The translations under genes were made by a program, and so were the position numbers. Below the pieces are notes generated by a model. The model saw only the letters and a list, made by a program, of their open reading frames with translations, had not been told where the DNA came from and did no database searches. This document shows, one piece after another, positions 20,708-29,381 of a stretch of DNA of 30,526 nt. Position 1 is the first letter of the stretch; the number at the start of each line of letters is the position of its first letter. The stretch comes from Bacillota bacterium (lineage in GTDB: Bacteria; Bacillota; Clostridia; Christensenellales; CAG-138). The stretch spans positions 1 through 30,526 of the forward strand of contig JAEWUO010000021.1 of assembly GCA_023459335.1 (NCBI GenBank), given 5' to 3'.

Positions 20708-21816
20708 GCCGCGCGGTCGCGGTTCTCCTGTGCGCGGGCGGTTCCGTGCGCATGGGGTTCGATAAACTGATGGAACCCATCGCGGGAAAGAACGCGATTG
20801 AGCGTTCGATGGACGCGCTGATCGCGGGCGGCGCGGAAGAGATCGTGTTCGCCGTTTCGCCCTCCACGCGCGGATTTGTCGAATCTCTCGCCTGCACCGT
20901 TCCGAAGAAGATCGTCGAAGGCGGCGTTCTCCGCTCAGAGTCGGTAAAAAACGCGCTTGAGGCGATCGGGCGCGCGGACATCGTGGCCATCCACGACGCG
21001 GCGCGCTGCATGGTATCCCCCGAGACGGTGCGGGAGAGCATCGCGAGCGCGGAACGATTCGGCAGCGGTGTCGTCGCGGGAAACGTAACGGATACGATCA
21101 TGCAGCTCGAAGGCGAAACCGTCCTTCCGCTGGATCGAAGCAAGCTTATCCGTATGCAGACGCCGCAGACGTTTCGCTTCGAGCGCATCAAGGCAGCCTA
21201 TGAAACGGGCGATCTGAGCGCGGTGACCGACGACTGCGCGCTTTATATCGCCGCGGGCTACACGCCGCATTTTGTCTGCAAGGAGGGCGAGGCCGCGAAC
21301 CGGAAACTCACTACGGGCGAAGACTGGCAACTTGCCCTCGCGACCTATGCGCGTTTCGGTACGGGGTACGATACGCACCGGCTCGTCGAAGGGCGGAGGC
21401 TGATCCTGGGCGGGGTGGAGATTCCGTTTGAAAAAGGCCTGCTGGGGCATTCGGACGCGGACGTGCTGACCCACGCGATTATGGACGCTCTGCTCGGCGC
21501 TGCGAGCCTTGGCGATATCGGCAGGCTTTTCCCCGACAGCGACGCGGCGTATGCAGGCGCGGACAGCGTCGGGCTGCTCCGCGAAGTCGTGCGCCGGATC
21601 GAAGCGCTCGGTTTAAAAGTTGCGCATGTGGACGCGACGGTCATCTGCGAACGGCCGAAGATCAAACCGCACGCGGCGGAGATGGCGGTGCGCCTTGCTG
21701 CCGCGATGCGCGTTGCTTCCGACGCCGTCTCGATTAAAGCAACCACCACCGAGGGCATGAACGACGAGGGAAAGGGCTTGTGCATCTCCGCAAGCGCCAT
21801 CGCGTCTCTGGTGTAA
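20704..21816 (+). CDS. ispDF: bifunctional IspDF of the MEP isoprenoid pathway
   Basis: This 370-residue protein fuses two enzymes. Residues about 1-215 are IspD, with Cys-Ala-Gly-Gly-Ser-Val-Arg-Met-Gly-x-x-Lys for CTP, Ile-His-Asp-Ala-Ala-Arg near 98 and Gln-Thr-Pro-Gln-Thr-Phe-Arg near 155; it joins CMP to methylerythritol phosphate. Residues about 216-370 are IspF, with the zinc ligands Asp and His in Gly-Tyr-Asp-Thr-His-Arg-Leu and a third His in Gly-His-Ser-Asp-Ala-Asp-Val; it makes the cyclodiphosphate. The skipped middle step, IspE, is encoded elsewhere. Fused IspDF is best known from alpha- and epsilon-proteobacteria and is less usual in Firmicutes. Start overlaps rqcP (ATGA). A 13-bp terminator stem follows. 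Confidence 0.93.
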   Translation: MSRAVAVLLCAGGSVRMGFDKLMEPIAGKNAIERSMDALIAGGAEEIVFAVSPSTRGFVESLACTVPKKIVEGGVLRSESVKNALEAIGRADIVAIHDAARCMVSPETVRESIASAERFGSGVVAGNVTDTIMQLEGETVLPLDRSKLIRMQTPQTFRFERIKAAYETGDLSAVTDDCALYIAAGYTPHFVCKEGEAANRKLTTGEDWQLALATYARFGTGYDTHRLVEGRRLILGGVEIPFEKGLLGHSDADVLTHAIMDALLGAASLGDIGRLFPDSDAAYAGADSVGLLREVVRRIEALGLKVAHVDATVICERPKIKPHAAEMAVRLAAAMRVASDAVSIKATTTEGMNDEGKGLCISASAIASLV

Positions 21817-21837
21817 TCCGTTTCATCCCCCATAAAA

Positions 21838-21873
21838 CAACGGCGCGGAATTTCCGCGCCGTTGTTTTGTTTT
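21838..21873 (+). terminator. Rho-independent terminator after ispDF
   Basis: CAACGGCGCGGAA (21838-21850) pairs with TTCCGCGCCGTTG (21852-21864), followed by TTTTGTTTT. Its A-rich left flank may also serve the convergent metallophosphoesterase remnant. Confidence 0.85.
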
Positions 21874-23025
21874 AAAAAGCACCGTGAATCGTAAACTCCG
21901 CGCTTGAAAAGTAAGAATCCCGAAAATAGCGTTTGAGCGGAGGCGAATAGGTCAGCACCGTCAGCCCGTGCGAAGCGGGGTCGAACGTCAGCACCCGCAG
22001 CTGTCCGGTGTCGATCCCATACTCCTGATAGTTATAAAGCATTGCGCTCACACGCCGGTCCGGTACGCCGTCGCCGGTATCGTCAAGATCGTCCTCCCGA
22101 TACCCCGTTCCGCAAACATGGCCGCAGAGGATCAGGCGTACGTTCGGATTCGGTTTCACAACGAGATCGAACATCTGCTTGCCGACGACGGTAAAACGTC
22201 CGTCGTCCGCGATATACCCGTGAAAGAGCAGAATCGCGGTGCGATTTCGGTTTCGCCGCAGCACGTCGTTCATCCAGGGCGCCGCTTCCAGTTCGCTGTT
22301 CCAGCCCGCACCGAGCAGCAGAAAATCGGTTCCGCCGGCGGAGAGGTGGCGTAGGCCGCGCGTCCGCCTTCAAATTCGTTTTCAGACGGAATGCTTTTTA
22401 CCGATTCCCGCTCAAGGTATGCGCTGTAATCGTTCCGTTTCATGCTGAGCTCGTGATTGCCCGCAACGGCGAGATAGGGCAAATCCTGCTTAAACTCGTT
22501 ATAGCAGGTGTCAAACTCCTTCCACTGCCAGTCTGAGAATCCGTTTTCCACGGCATCCCCCGTCTGAACGACATAGACGATACCTCGCGCCTTGCGTTCG
22601 TCTTCAATCCATTTGCCCATCTGTTCCAACCTGCCGGAGTAACGCGTGTAGGACATCGTCTGTGTATCGGAAAGCCAGACAATGGAAAACGGCGTCGGAC
22701 GCGGGGCGATATTTTTTCTTGAACCAAAGGTTGACGGTAAGTCGATGATCGCTTGTAAAGAATCCGGATCGGATGCGATTTGCGTTGAATGAACAGTAAA
22801 GGACGTATTCTGATCGAGCGGTGGATTTTCTCCGGGCTGCGCTGTCGGACGCACCGGCGGAGGAGATGTCTTCGGCGCCATCAGCGGCCCGGCACTCCGC
22901 GCTCGCGGAAACGGCGGACGAGCCGGCAGGGGATCCGCCGACTGGAATTGATGTGAGTAACTAACAGCAAACGCCGTTGCCAGCGCGAATGCGGCGGCAA
23001 CTGTCCCCTTCCAAAAACGTCCCAT
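21872..23025 (-). pseudogene. secreted metallophosphoesterase broken by a frameshift
   Basis: Two reading frames together encode one calcineurin-type phosphoesterase of about 380 residues. The first part (from 23025) has a signal peptide, a Pro-rich linker, and metal-site motifs Trp-Leu-Ser-Asp-Thr-Gln, Gly-Asp-Ala-Val-Glu-Asn and Gly-Asn-His-Glu; it runs into TGA at about 22270 after 251 residues. The second part, in the -1 frame, continues Ser-Ala-Gly-Gly-Thr-Asp-Phe-Leu-Leu-Leu-Gly into Phe-His-Gly-Tyr and Cys-Gly-His-Val, the remaining metal motifs, and ends at 21872. The frames join near 22340-22348, where one base appears to be missing. No slippery heptamer is visible, so a mutation or a sequencing error is likelier than programmed shifting. 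No ribosome site precedes the ATG. Confidence 0.75.
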
Positions 23026-23475
23026 ATAACGGCGAGTTTACCATAACGGGATATAGAATGGAATCAATTTTTCGTAAAATTTTCACCTTTTTGCCACAAA
23101 AAAATCAACTTTATTCAAATTGTTGCGCTGTAACTGTTCTTTTCGGTAATCGTACTTTCGTCGCTTTTTTTATCGTATTTACCTGTGCTTTTTGATTAGG
23201 TGTGTTGCTTTGCTCCTCATTGTCACAAGGCAGTATAAAAATGTAATATTCTTCAAACCGAAAAGTAACGATGCGTAACAAGATCAACGCCATGTTGATT
23301 ATGTCTATGTATTCGTGTGCTCCGTTCCTTATTCCGGCGGGCTTTCTTGTCAAGCTCCTGTTGCGGAGTTGTTTGTTTTTTTTGCCCGCTCGTGTATACT
23401 GTTGATCAGCGGTTACCCGCAAGCGCACGCTTGTGCGGTCGGCCGCCCGTTTCCACTTGATTTTCCGGAGGAACT
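23026..23475. other. AT-rich intergenic region, little recognisable
   Basis: These 450 bases between divergently read genes contain no open frame I would support. The middle (about 23050-23330) is much richer in A and T than the surroundings. TATACT at 23395-23400 could be the -10 box of the M15 peptidase gene, with TTGTTT at 23370-23375 as a distant -35. I see no clear riboswitch or terminator. Confidence 0.5.
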
Positions 23476-25575
23476 ATGAAGCGTATCGCCATTCTGACCG
23501 CCTGTCTTCTGCTGCCGCTGCTTGCGGCCTGTACGGGCGCCGCATCGGAGCCTGCCGCAACCGCCGCGCCGACGCCGGAGCAGCCGCGGGAAAGTACGCC
23601 GGCCGTCGTCGTATTTGCCGCAGACACACCGGAACCGGTCGGCGAGGTGACCCCGGCGCCCTCCGCGACGCCTGTTCCCGCGGTGAGAAACCCGTCGGAG
23701 GATCAGCTGTTCACCGATCTCGACACGCTTCGCCTGGTCTCCGTCAACATCAGCATTTCTCTCTATGCCGAAGCGTCCGCGGCATCCGAACCGACGCGCC
23801 TTGTCAACGAAACCACGCTGCGCAGCGTCAGCGAGCTGATCGTGCTGGGCGAAGAAACCTCGCCGGAAGGCAAGCTGTTTTATCATGTGCGCGCGGCGTT
23901 TTCCAGCGATACGGGTTATGTGCGCGCGTCCGATACGCATACCAGCAAACTTTCGCAGAGCGGTGTGGCCGGTTATGTGATCCTGAATTCATCCGGCTGC
24001 TCCCTCCTGTTTGAACCGAAGGCGACCAGCGCCGTGCTCGCGCAGAAAGGCGGCGTCGCCGCGCGCGTCCTCGGCGCATACAAAGAGTATTACTATGTCA
24101 TCGTCGAAGACGGAAGCTGCGGCTTCGTCGATCCGATGCAGGTGACGGCAATCAGCCGCGACGCGCTGATGGAGCGGTTCGCGTTTGAAGTCGCCCCCGC
24201 GATCGCCTCTATGAAAGACGACCCGCTGACGGAGGCTTCCGCCTCCAACGCGGCTAAGATGCTCCGCGTGGGCGAAAACAGCGCGGCCGTCGCGTATTGG
24301 GACACCGCGCAGTCCCATGCCAGCAGCATCAACCGGCTGAAAAAAGCGACGATGGCGATGCTCGGCAACGCCGCCGGAACGGGACAAAAGCCCGTCGGTC
24401 ATCAGGGCATCCAGTATCTGCCGTGTCTGGAGGTTCCTCCGCTGACGGAAGGCGAGGAACTGCAGCAGGGACTGGATTTCAACCTGCACGGGTCCATCTA
24501 CACCGACAGCCCGCTGACCAGCGTAACCGCGGAGTTCGCCTCGCTCGGCAAGAGCGCGTCGATAAAGAAAGCCGTCACGTTCGATCCCAGCGCGAACGTC
24601 AACGGCTATTCGCTGGAAAACAGCAGCCTGCCGCTCGAGCAGAAATCGCTGGACCGTTTGTTCGACATCAGCAATCTCCGTGCGGGGCGCTACCGCTTTA
24701 CGCTGAGCGCCGCGACTTCGGCGCAGCCGGACGGAATCAAGCTGCTCTCCGTCGAATGCAAGATCGTCGACACCGATCGTATCATCCTGACGCAGAACAA
24801 GTTTGACGACAACTACAATGAAGCGCTGAAGTTTTTCGGCGGGAAAACGGATAAATTCGTCTTCCATTATTCGCTCAAGGATACGCGCGATATTGCGACC
24901 GAGAACGACTGGCGCAATACCTATATCGTGGAATCCAGTCTGGGGCGCGTCCACAAGGATGCGGTGCCATACTTTGAAACAGCGAACCATTATCTGGATA
25001 ACACCTATCTCCGCGTCACGAGCGTGAATGCAAGGACTGGAAAAACGTCCGGCACCGGCGTGATCCTGCTCAAGAGTCTGATCGGGAAAGAAACGTCCTA
25101 CGTGCCGCGCTTTCAGTCCAACATGGAATATGTGAGCCATCATACGCTGGGAACGGCGATCGACGTCAACGACGACATGTACCCCAACTTCAACATCCTC
25201 ACGAACCACGAGCTCATCGGCGACGAAGTGAGAAACCATCTGACGTACAACGGCATTAAAACCGACGACGACGGGCGGCAGTATTACGACTTCACCTACG
25301 ACGGAAGTTACTCCGCGCGCTTTGAGCAGGTGCCGAAAACCATCATCAACTACCTGCTCTATGAACTGGCGTTTTTCCGCGCGGGGTTCCAGTGGGGGTA
25401 CTACTACGAGACCGCTTGCGACGGCATGCATTTCATGCTCACGGAAAACGACATCAACCGGCATATGCACTCGGACATCGGTCTTCGCAAAATCTACGAA
25501 TACATCGAGCCGGAGTGGACGTATGTGCCGACCGCGAGTCCCGCGCCGGACACGGCGGCCACGCCCGCGCCCTGA
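23476..25575 (+). CDS. lipoprotein with M15 (VanY-like) D,D-carboxypeptidase domain
   Basis: This 699-residue lipoprotein starts with a signal peptide ending in the lipobox Leu-Leu-Ala-Ala-Cys (Cys at residue 19), so it is tethered outside the membrane. A Pro/Ala/Thr-rich linker follows, then two SH3-like stretches (about residues 95-230) and a middle region of unknown type. The C-terminal peptidase domain (about 530-680) has the M15 zinc motif Ser-His-His-Thr-Leu-Gly-Thr-Ala-Ile-Asp (His556 and Asp563 as ligands) and the third ligand in Gly-Met-His-Phe (His652). Such enzymes trim D-Ala from peptidoglycan peptides. GGAGGA lies 5-7 bases before the ATG. At about 700 residues it is far longer than VanY-type enzymes; the N-terminal modules probably bind cell wall. 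It is monocistronic. Confidence 0.85.
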   Translation: MKRIAILTACLLLPLLAACTGAASEPAATAAPTPEQPRESTPAVVVFAADTPEPVGEVTPAPSATPVPAVRNPSEDQLFTDLDTLRLVSVNISISLYAEASAASEPTRLVNETTLRSVSELIVLGEETSPEGKLFYHVRAAFSSDTGYVRASDTHTSKLSQSGVAGYVILNSSGCSLLFEPKATSAVLAQKGGVAARVLGAYKEYYYVIVEDGSCGFVDPMQVTAISRDALMERFAFEVAPAIASMKDDPLTEASASNAAKMLRVGENSAAVAYWDTAQSHASSINRLKKATMAMLGNAAGTGQKPVGHQGIQYLPCLEVPPLTEGEELQQGLDFNLHGSIYTDSPLTSVTAEFASLGKSASIKKAVTFDPSANVNGYSLENSSLPLEQKSLDRLFDISNLRAGRYRFTLSAATSAQPDGIKLLSVECKIVDTDRIILTQNKFDDNYNEALKFFGGKTDKFVFHYSLKDTRDIATENDWRNTYIVESSLGRVHKDAVPYFETANHYLDNTYLRVTSVNARTGKTSGTGVILLKSLIGKETSYVPRFQSNMEYVSHHTLGTAIDVNDDMYPNFNILTNHELIGDEVRNHLTYNGIKTDDDGRQYYDFTYDGSYSARFEQVPKTIINYLLYELAFFRAGFQWGYYYETACDGMHFMLTENDINRHMHSDIGLRKIYEYIEPEWTYVPTASPAPDTAATPAP

Positions 25576-25586
25576 CGAACGCAAAA

Positions 25587-25614
25587 AAAAACGGGAGCAA
25601 CCGCTCCCGTTTTA
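25587..25614. terminator. bidirectional Rho-independent terminator
   Basis: ACGGGAGC (25591-25598) pairs with GCTCCCGT (25603-25610) around AACC, flanked by A- and T-runs. It separates the M15 peptidase gene from the convergent uvrB gene. Confidence 0.85.
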
Positions 25615-25615
25615 T

Positions 25616-27643
25616 TTATTTTCTCGACCGCCCTTTATTGCGCCGCTTGGCGCCGATGGTGCCCGGTTTGGGTTTCGCCGCCCGTTCCAGCGCTTCCTCG
25701 CCGGAGAGCTTTCGGATTTCGTCCCGCAGTTTCGCCGCGTGCTCGAACTCCAGTTCCCGCGCCGCGGCGCGCATCTCTTCGGTGAGCATCTTGACCCGCA
25801 CGGCCTTCTCCTCCGCGCCCATTTCGTCTCCCGTGTCCTCGATCTTGGTCGTGATCAGCAGCGTTTCGCGCACGGCTTTTTTGATGCTCTGCGGCGTGAT
25901 GCCGTTCTCCTCGTTAAACGCGCGCTGCAGCGTCCTGCGGCGGTTCGTCTCGTCCATCGCGTACCGCATGGAAGGCGTCACCGTATCCGCGTAGAGGACA
26001 ACCCTGCCTTCGACGTTTCGCGCCGCGCGGCCGATCGTCTGCACGAGGCTTGTGGACGAACGGAGGAACCCTTCCTTATCCGCGTCAAGAATCGCGACCA
26101 GCCCCACTTCCGGTAAATCAAGCCCTTCTCTGAGAAGGTTTATCCCCACCAGAACGTCAAAATCACCCAGCCGCAGGTCGCGGATGATCTCCATACGCTC
26201 GATGGTTTCGATGTCCGCGTGCATGTAACGCACCCTGACCCCCATGCCGTCGAGGTATTCGGTGAGATCCTCCGCCATGCGCTTGGTCAGCGTGGTGACC
26301 AGCGTGCGGTAACCCTTCTGCGCCTGCCTGCGCACCTCCCCGAGAAGGTCGTCAATCTGCCCTTTGACGGGTCTGACCTCCACTTCCGGGTCAACGAGAC
26401 CTGTCGGACGAATGATTTGCTCCACAACCTGCGTCGCCCGCTTGATTTCGTATTCCGAGGGCGTCGCCGAAACGCAAATCATCTGCGGGATGCGCGCCTC
26501 GAATTCAGGAAACTTCAGCGGGCGGTTGTCGAACGCGCTCGGAATACGGAACCCGTAATCGACCAGCGCGGTCTTTCGCGCGAGGTCGCCGCGGTACATC
26601 GCCCCGATCTGCGGAATGGTCACGTGGCTCTCGTCGACAAAGAGCAGGAAATCCTTTGGGAAATAATCGATCAGCGTAAACGGCGGCTGGCCGGGTTTTC
26701 TGCCGTCGAAGTAGCGCGAGTAGTTCTCGATGCCGCTGCAGTAGCCGATCTCCCGCATCATCTCGATGTCGTACTGCGTGCGCTGCTCGATCCGCTGCGC
26801 CTCGATGAGCCGGTCCATGCTCTTGAATTCGTCCCTGCGCTTGAGCGCGTCCTCCCAGATCTGGTCGATCGCCGCGTCCAGCTTTTCCCGGCTCGTGGCG
26901 TAGTGGGACGCGGGGAACACCGCGATGTGCGAGCGCTCGCCCAACAGCTCCCCGGTCAGCGAGTTGACGTCTACGATTCGCTCCACCTCGTCGCCGAAGA
27001 ACTCCACCCTGACCGCGGTTCCGGCGCTCGCGACGGGGAAGATGTCCAGTACGTCCCCGCGCATACGGAAGGTGCCGCGCGAAAAATCCAGGTCGTTCCG
27101 CTGGAACTGGATGTCCACGAGCTTTCTGGCGACTTCTTCGCGGGAAATCTGCATGCCTTTTCTGAGGGAGACGGACATGCGGATGTATTCCTCCGGATCG
27201 CCGAGCGCGTAGATGCACGAGACGGACGCGACGATGATCACGTCCCGCCTCTCGTTGAGCGAGCTTGTCGCGCTGTAGCGGAGACGGTCGATCTCCTCGT
27301 TGATGTCCGTCGTTTTCTCGATGTAGGTATCCGACGCGGGGATATACGCCTCCGGCTGATAATAGTCGTAGTAGCTGACGAAATATTCCACTGCGCTGTC
27401 GGGAAAGAACTCCCGAAACTCGGAGCAGAGCTGCGCCGCGAGGGTCTTGTTGTGCGCGATGACCAGCGTGGGTTTCTGCACGCGCTCGATCACCTTCGCC
27501 ATCGTATAAGTTTTGCCGCTGCCGGTGACGCCTAAGAGCACCTGCGCTTTATCCCCGCGCAAAACGCCCTCCGTCAGGCGTTCGATGGCCTGCGGCTGAT
27601 CGCCGGCGGGCTGATATTCGGATACGAGTTTAAATTCATTCAT
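25616..27643 (-). CDS. uvrB: UvrABC excinuclease subunit B
   Basis: This 675-residue helicase-like protein is UvrB, which receives DNA from UvrA, opens the lesion and recruits UvrC. Walker A GVTGSGKT is at residues 38-45; the DNA-threading beta-hairpin with Tyr-Tyr-Asp-Tyr-Tyr-Gln-Pro-Glu-Ala-Tyr is at about 91-100; the Asp-Glu-Ser-His box, the Arg-Glu-Gly-Leu-Asp-Leu-Pro-Glu motif and Gln-Thr-Ile-Gly-Arg-Ala-Ala-Arg-Asn (motif VI) follow. The C-terminal UVR helix pair (about 625-655) is present. The start at Met-Asn-Glu-Phe (27643) matches the family; upstream in-frame codons overlap the Dabb gene. The ribosome site is weak (TGGAAT). uvrA and uvrC are not in the window. It follows two Dabb genes, which may share its transcript. 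Confidence 0.96.
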   Translation of the reverse strand: MNEFKLVSEYQPAGDQPQAIERLTEGVLRGDKAQVLLGVTGSGKTYTMAKVIERVQKPTLVIAHNKTLAAQLCSEFREFFPDSAVEYFVSYYDYYQPEAYIPASDTYIEKTTDINEEIDRLRYSATSSLNERRDVIIVASVSCIYALGDPEEYIRMSVSLRKGMQISREEVARKLVDIQFQRNDLDFSRGTFRMRGDVLDIFPVASAGTAVRVEFFGDEVERIVDVNSLTGELLGERSHIAVFPASHYATSREKLDAAIDQIWEDALKRRDEFKSMDRLIEAQRIEQRTQYDIEMMREIGYCSGIENYSRYFDGRKPGQPPFTLIDYFPKDFLLFVDESHVTIPQIGAMYRGDLARKTALVDYGFRIPSAFDNRPLKFPEFEARIPQMICVSATPSEYEIKRATQVVEQIIRPTGLVDPEVEVRPVKGQIDDLLGEVRRQAQKGYRTLVTTLTKRMAEDLTEYLDGMGVRVRYMHADIETIERMEIIRDLRLGDFDVLVGINLLREGLDLPEVGLVAILDADKEGFLRSSTSLVQTIGRAARNVEGRVVLYADTVTPSMRYAMDETNRRRTLQRAFNEENGITPQSIKKAVRETLLITTKIEDTGDEMGAEEKAVRVKMLTEEMRAAARELEFEHAAKLRDEIRKLSGEEALERAAKPKPGTIGAKRRNKGRSRK

Positions 27644-27677
27644 AGGATTCCAATCGCGATCGGCTCCGCACCGCGCG

Positions 27678-27968
27678 TCAGTCGATTTCGTATACGACGG
27701 TCTTACCGTCGATCCGGTGCGCATAGATATACTCCCGCGCTTCTTCGTGCGCGGGATGCTTGTCGTAGACCGCGATCGCGTCGAGGTCGGCGAAGGTGAT
27801 CGTCAGCGCGAGGTCGTAGCTCCGCTCCCCGTTGCGCCAGATATCCGCGCCGGTCTCCATCGAGAGGATCTCCGGAATTTTGCCTACCATGCCGTGCAGC
27901 TTTTCGATCACGGTCGGCAGGCATTCCTCCGGGTCACGGAATTTAAAAAGTACGATATATTTCAGCAT
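27678..27968 (-). CDS. Dabb family stress-responsive A/B barrel protein (copy 1)
   Basis: This 96-residue protein is a dimeric alpha/beta-barrel of the Dabb family: Met-Leu-Lys-Tyr-Ile-Val-Leu-Phe-Lys-Phe at the start, a central Tyr-Asp-Leu-Ala-Leu-Thr-Ile-Thr-Phe, and Tyr-Asp-Lys-His-Pro-Ala-His near residue 70. The family includes plant stress proteins and a few enzymes such as olivetolic acid cyclase; bacterial members are mostly uncharacterised. GGGAG lies about 9 bases before the ATG. A paralogue of similar length lies 49 bases upstream, and uvrB starts 34 bases downstream, so all three are probably one operon. The role next to a DNA repair gene is unknown. Confidence 0.85.
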   Translation of the reverse strand: MLKYIVLFKFRDPEECLPTVIEKLHGMVGKIPEILSMETGADIWRNGERSYDLALTITFADLDAIAVYDKHPAHEEAREYIYAHRIDGKTVVYEID

Positions 27969-28017
27969 GGGTTCGCTCCCGTCTGATCTTACTCAATTTT
28001 TATTGTCGATCGGCGCG

Positions 28018-28302
28018 TTAAAACTCGAAATCTACCGTCGCGGTTGCCGTGCGGTGCGCCTTGATGTACGCGCGCGCTTTCTCGTGCTCCGGATGGCGGT
28101 CGTATGTTTCGAGGTCTTCTTTCGTATCGAAGGTGACGATGAGCGCGAGGTCGAAACTGCGTTCGCTGTGCTTGAAGTCGCGTCCGGTTTCGATGGTGCG
28201 GATCTGCGGGATTTTTTCCTTGAGATCCATCAGCATTTTGCGCGCAACGGGCGCCTGTTCGTCCGGGTTTTCAAATTTGGTGAAGACGATGTGTTTGATC
28301 AT
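28018..28302 (-). CDS. Dabb family stress-responsive A/B barrel protein (copy 2)
   Basis: This 94-residue protein is a paralogue of the next Dabb protein, with the same layout: Met-Ile-Lys-His-Ile-Val-Phe-Thr-Lys-Phe at the start, Phe-Asp-Leu-Ala-Leu-Ile-Val-Thr-Phe in the middle and Tyr-Asp-Arg-His-Pro-Glu-His near residue 68. The ribosome site AAAGGAG is strong. The two copies have clearly diverged, so they may form a heterodimer or act on different ligands. It is first in the probable Dabb-Dabb-uvrB operon; a 23-base inverted repeat (28359-28381) upstream could be part of its control region. Confidence 0.85.
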   Translation of the reverse strand: MIKHIVFTKFENPDEQAPVARKMLMDLKEKIPQIRTIETGRDFKHSERSFDLALIVTFDTKEDLETYDRHPEHEKARAYIKAHRTATATVDFEF

Positions 28303-28358
28303 TTTATGATTCTCCTTTATTTCAAAGCGTTACGCGAAAGAATATCTTACTGCGCCTG

Positions 28359-28381
28359 TGTTTGATTATTATTATCAAACA
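28359..28381 (-). promoter_or_regulatory. AT-rich inverted repeat before the Dabb genes
   Basis: TGTTTGAT (28359-28366) and ATCAAACA (28374-28381) form a perfect 8-bp inverted repeat with a 7-base spacer, lying between holA and the first Dabb gene. No U-tract follows on the minus strand, so an operator is as likely as a weak terminator. Confidence 0.4.
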
Positions 28382-28396
28382 ATCAAGGCATACCGC

Positions 28397-29374
28397 TTAA
28401 AAATTCTCCTGACACGCAAGGATCAGCGAATCCTCGGCCTTTGCCAGCCCCTGCTTCTGTTTCCAGTCGACCGCGACGAAGTCATTCAGCATCCTGACAA
28501 GCTGTTCGTAGCTCCTTTTTTTCGCGCTCGCAACCGCCTTCTGCGCGGGATACGGTTTCATGCCCAGTATCTGTGCGATCTGCGATTCCGTCTTGCCCTG
28601 CATGAGCAGCTGCTTGACATTCAGCACCTGCCGTACATTCCGCTCGCAGAGCGTGGCGAGCCCCATCGCGCTCTCGGCGGGATCGCCGACCAGCGCGGTC
28701 AAGATGCGGATTCCCTCGCGCTTGTTGCCCGCCCAGAGCGGGTCCATGATTTTAAACACTTCGTATTCGCTCGAGGGATGGACGCACGCTTCCACCGCTT
28801 TCACCGTCACGCGGCTGCCAAAGCCGACGTATGCGCCGAGCTGGAGCAGCGTATTTTCCAGCGCGCCGAGGTCTACGCCGAGATATTGCACCAGTCGCAC
28901 CGCCGCCATATCGTCCAGAGGAATGCCGTTTTCTTTCGCGCGCTTCTGCAGAAAGGCCTGCGCCTGCCCCGGTTCCAGCGGGTTGAAGCTCACCGAACGG
29001 CCAAGCGCGTTGACCGCCTTATACAGCGGGTTCGCCGCGGGCGCTTTGCCTGGCCGGACAAACACCAGCACGGTCGAATCCGGCACGTTTTTTGCATATT
29101 CCTCCAGCGCGTTTGCAGTGTCCGCGTCGAACTCCTGCACCACGACCACGCGGAGATCGTCGAAGAACGGCAGCGTCTCCGCCGCCGCCTGCACCTCCGC
29201 GGGCAGCGGGGATTTGAGGAAGCTCACGTTCATTTCCCGCAGTTCGGGGTTCGTGCGTCCGACGACCGCCCTTACGCCCTTATTGAGGCTGTACGGGTCC
29301 TCACCGCAAAAATAATACGCACCGCCGAGAGGGGTTCCGCCTTGCAGCGCCTTCATGAATTCCATTCCGTCCAT
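28397..29374 (-). CDS. holA: DNA polymerase III subunit delta
   Basis: This 325-residue protein is the clamp-loader delta subunit, which opens the sliding clamp. The start Gly-Ala-Tyr-Tyr-Phe-Cys-Gly-Glu-Asp-Pro-Tyr-Ser-Leu, the Phe-Asp-Asp-Leu-Arg-Val-Val-Val segment near residue 70, and the C-terminal Asp-Trp-Lys-Gln-Lys-Gln-Gly and Leu-Ala-Cys are typical of Firmicute HolA. In Bacillus comEC is followed, after a tiny gene, by holA, and the same order holds here. The ATG at 29374 is supported by a TATAAT that ends 7 bases before it, leaving no room for a ribosome site; an in-frame ATG three codons on (29365) is the alternative. The DnaA-box cluster lies directly upstream. Confidence 0.93.
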   Translation of the reverse strand: MDGMEFMKALQGGTPLGGAYYFCGEDPYSLNKGVRAVVGRTNPELREMNVSFLKSPLPAEVQAAAETLPFFDDLRVVVVQEFDADTANALEEYAKNVPDSTVLVFVRPGKAPAANPLYKAVNALGRSVSFNPLEPGQAQAFLQKRAKENGIPLDDMAAVRLVQYLGVDLGALENTLLQLGAYVGFGSRVTVKAVEACVHPSSEYEVFKIMDPLWAGNKREGIRILTALVGDPAESAMGLATLCERNVRQVLNVKQLLMQGKTESQIAQILGMKPYPAQKAVASAKKRSYEQLVRMLNDFVAVDWKQKQGLAKAEDSLILACQENF

Positions 29375-29381
29375 AGGGGTA

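Noticed and set aside
22335..22350. Programmed -1 frameshift in the metallophosphoesterase
   Set aside because: No X-XXY-YYZ slippery sequence or downstream pseudoknot is apparent; a mutation or sequencing error explains it more simply.
23989..25584. Long open frame antisense to the M15 peptidase lipoprotein gene
   Set aside because: The plus-strand frame has a lipobox, zinc motifs and a ribosome site; the antisense product has no recognisable domain. Long antisense frames are expected in GC-rich third positions.
26219..27535. Open frame antisense to uvrB
   Set aside because: uvrB is certain and fills the region; the antisense translation is His/Arg/Asp-rich as expected from reversed codons.
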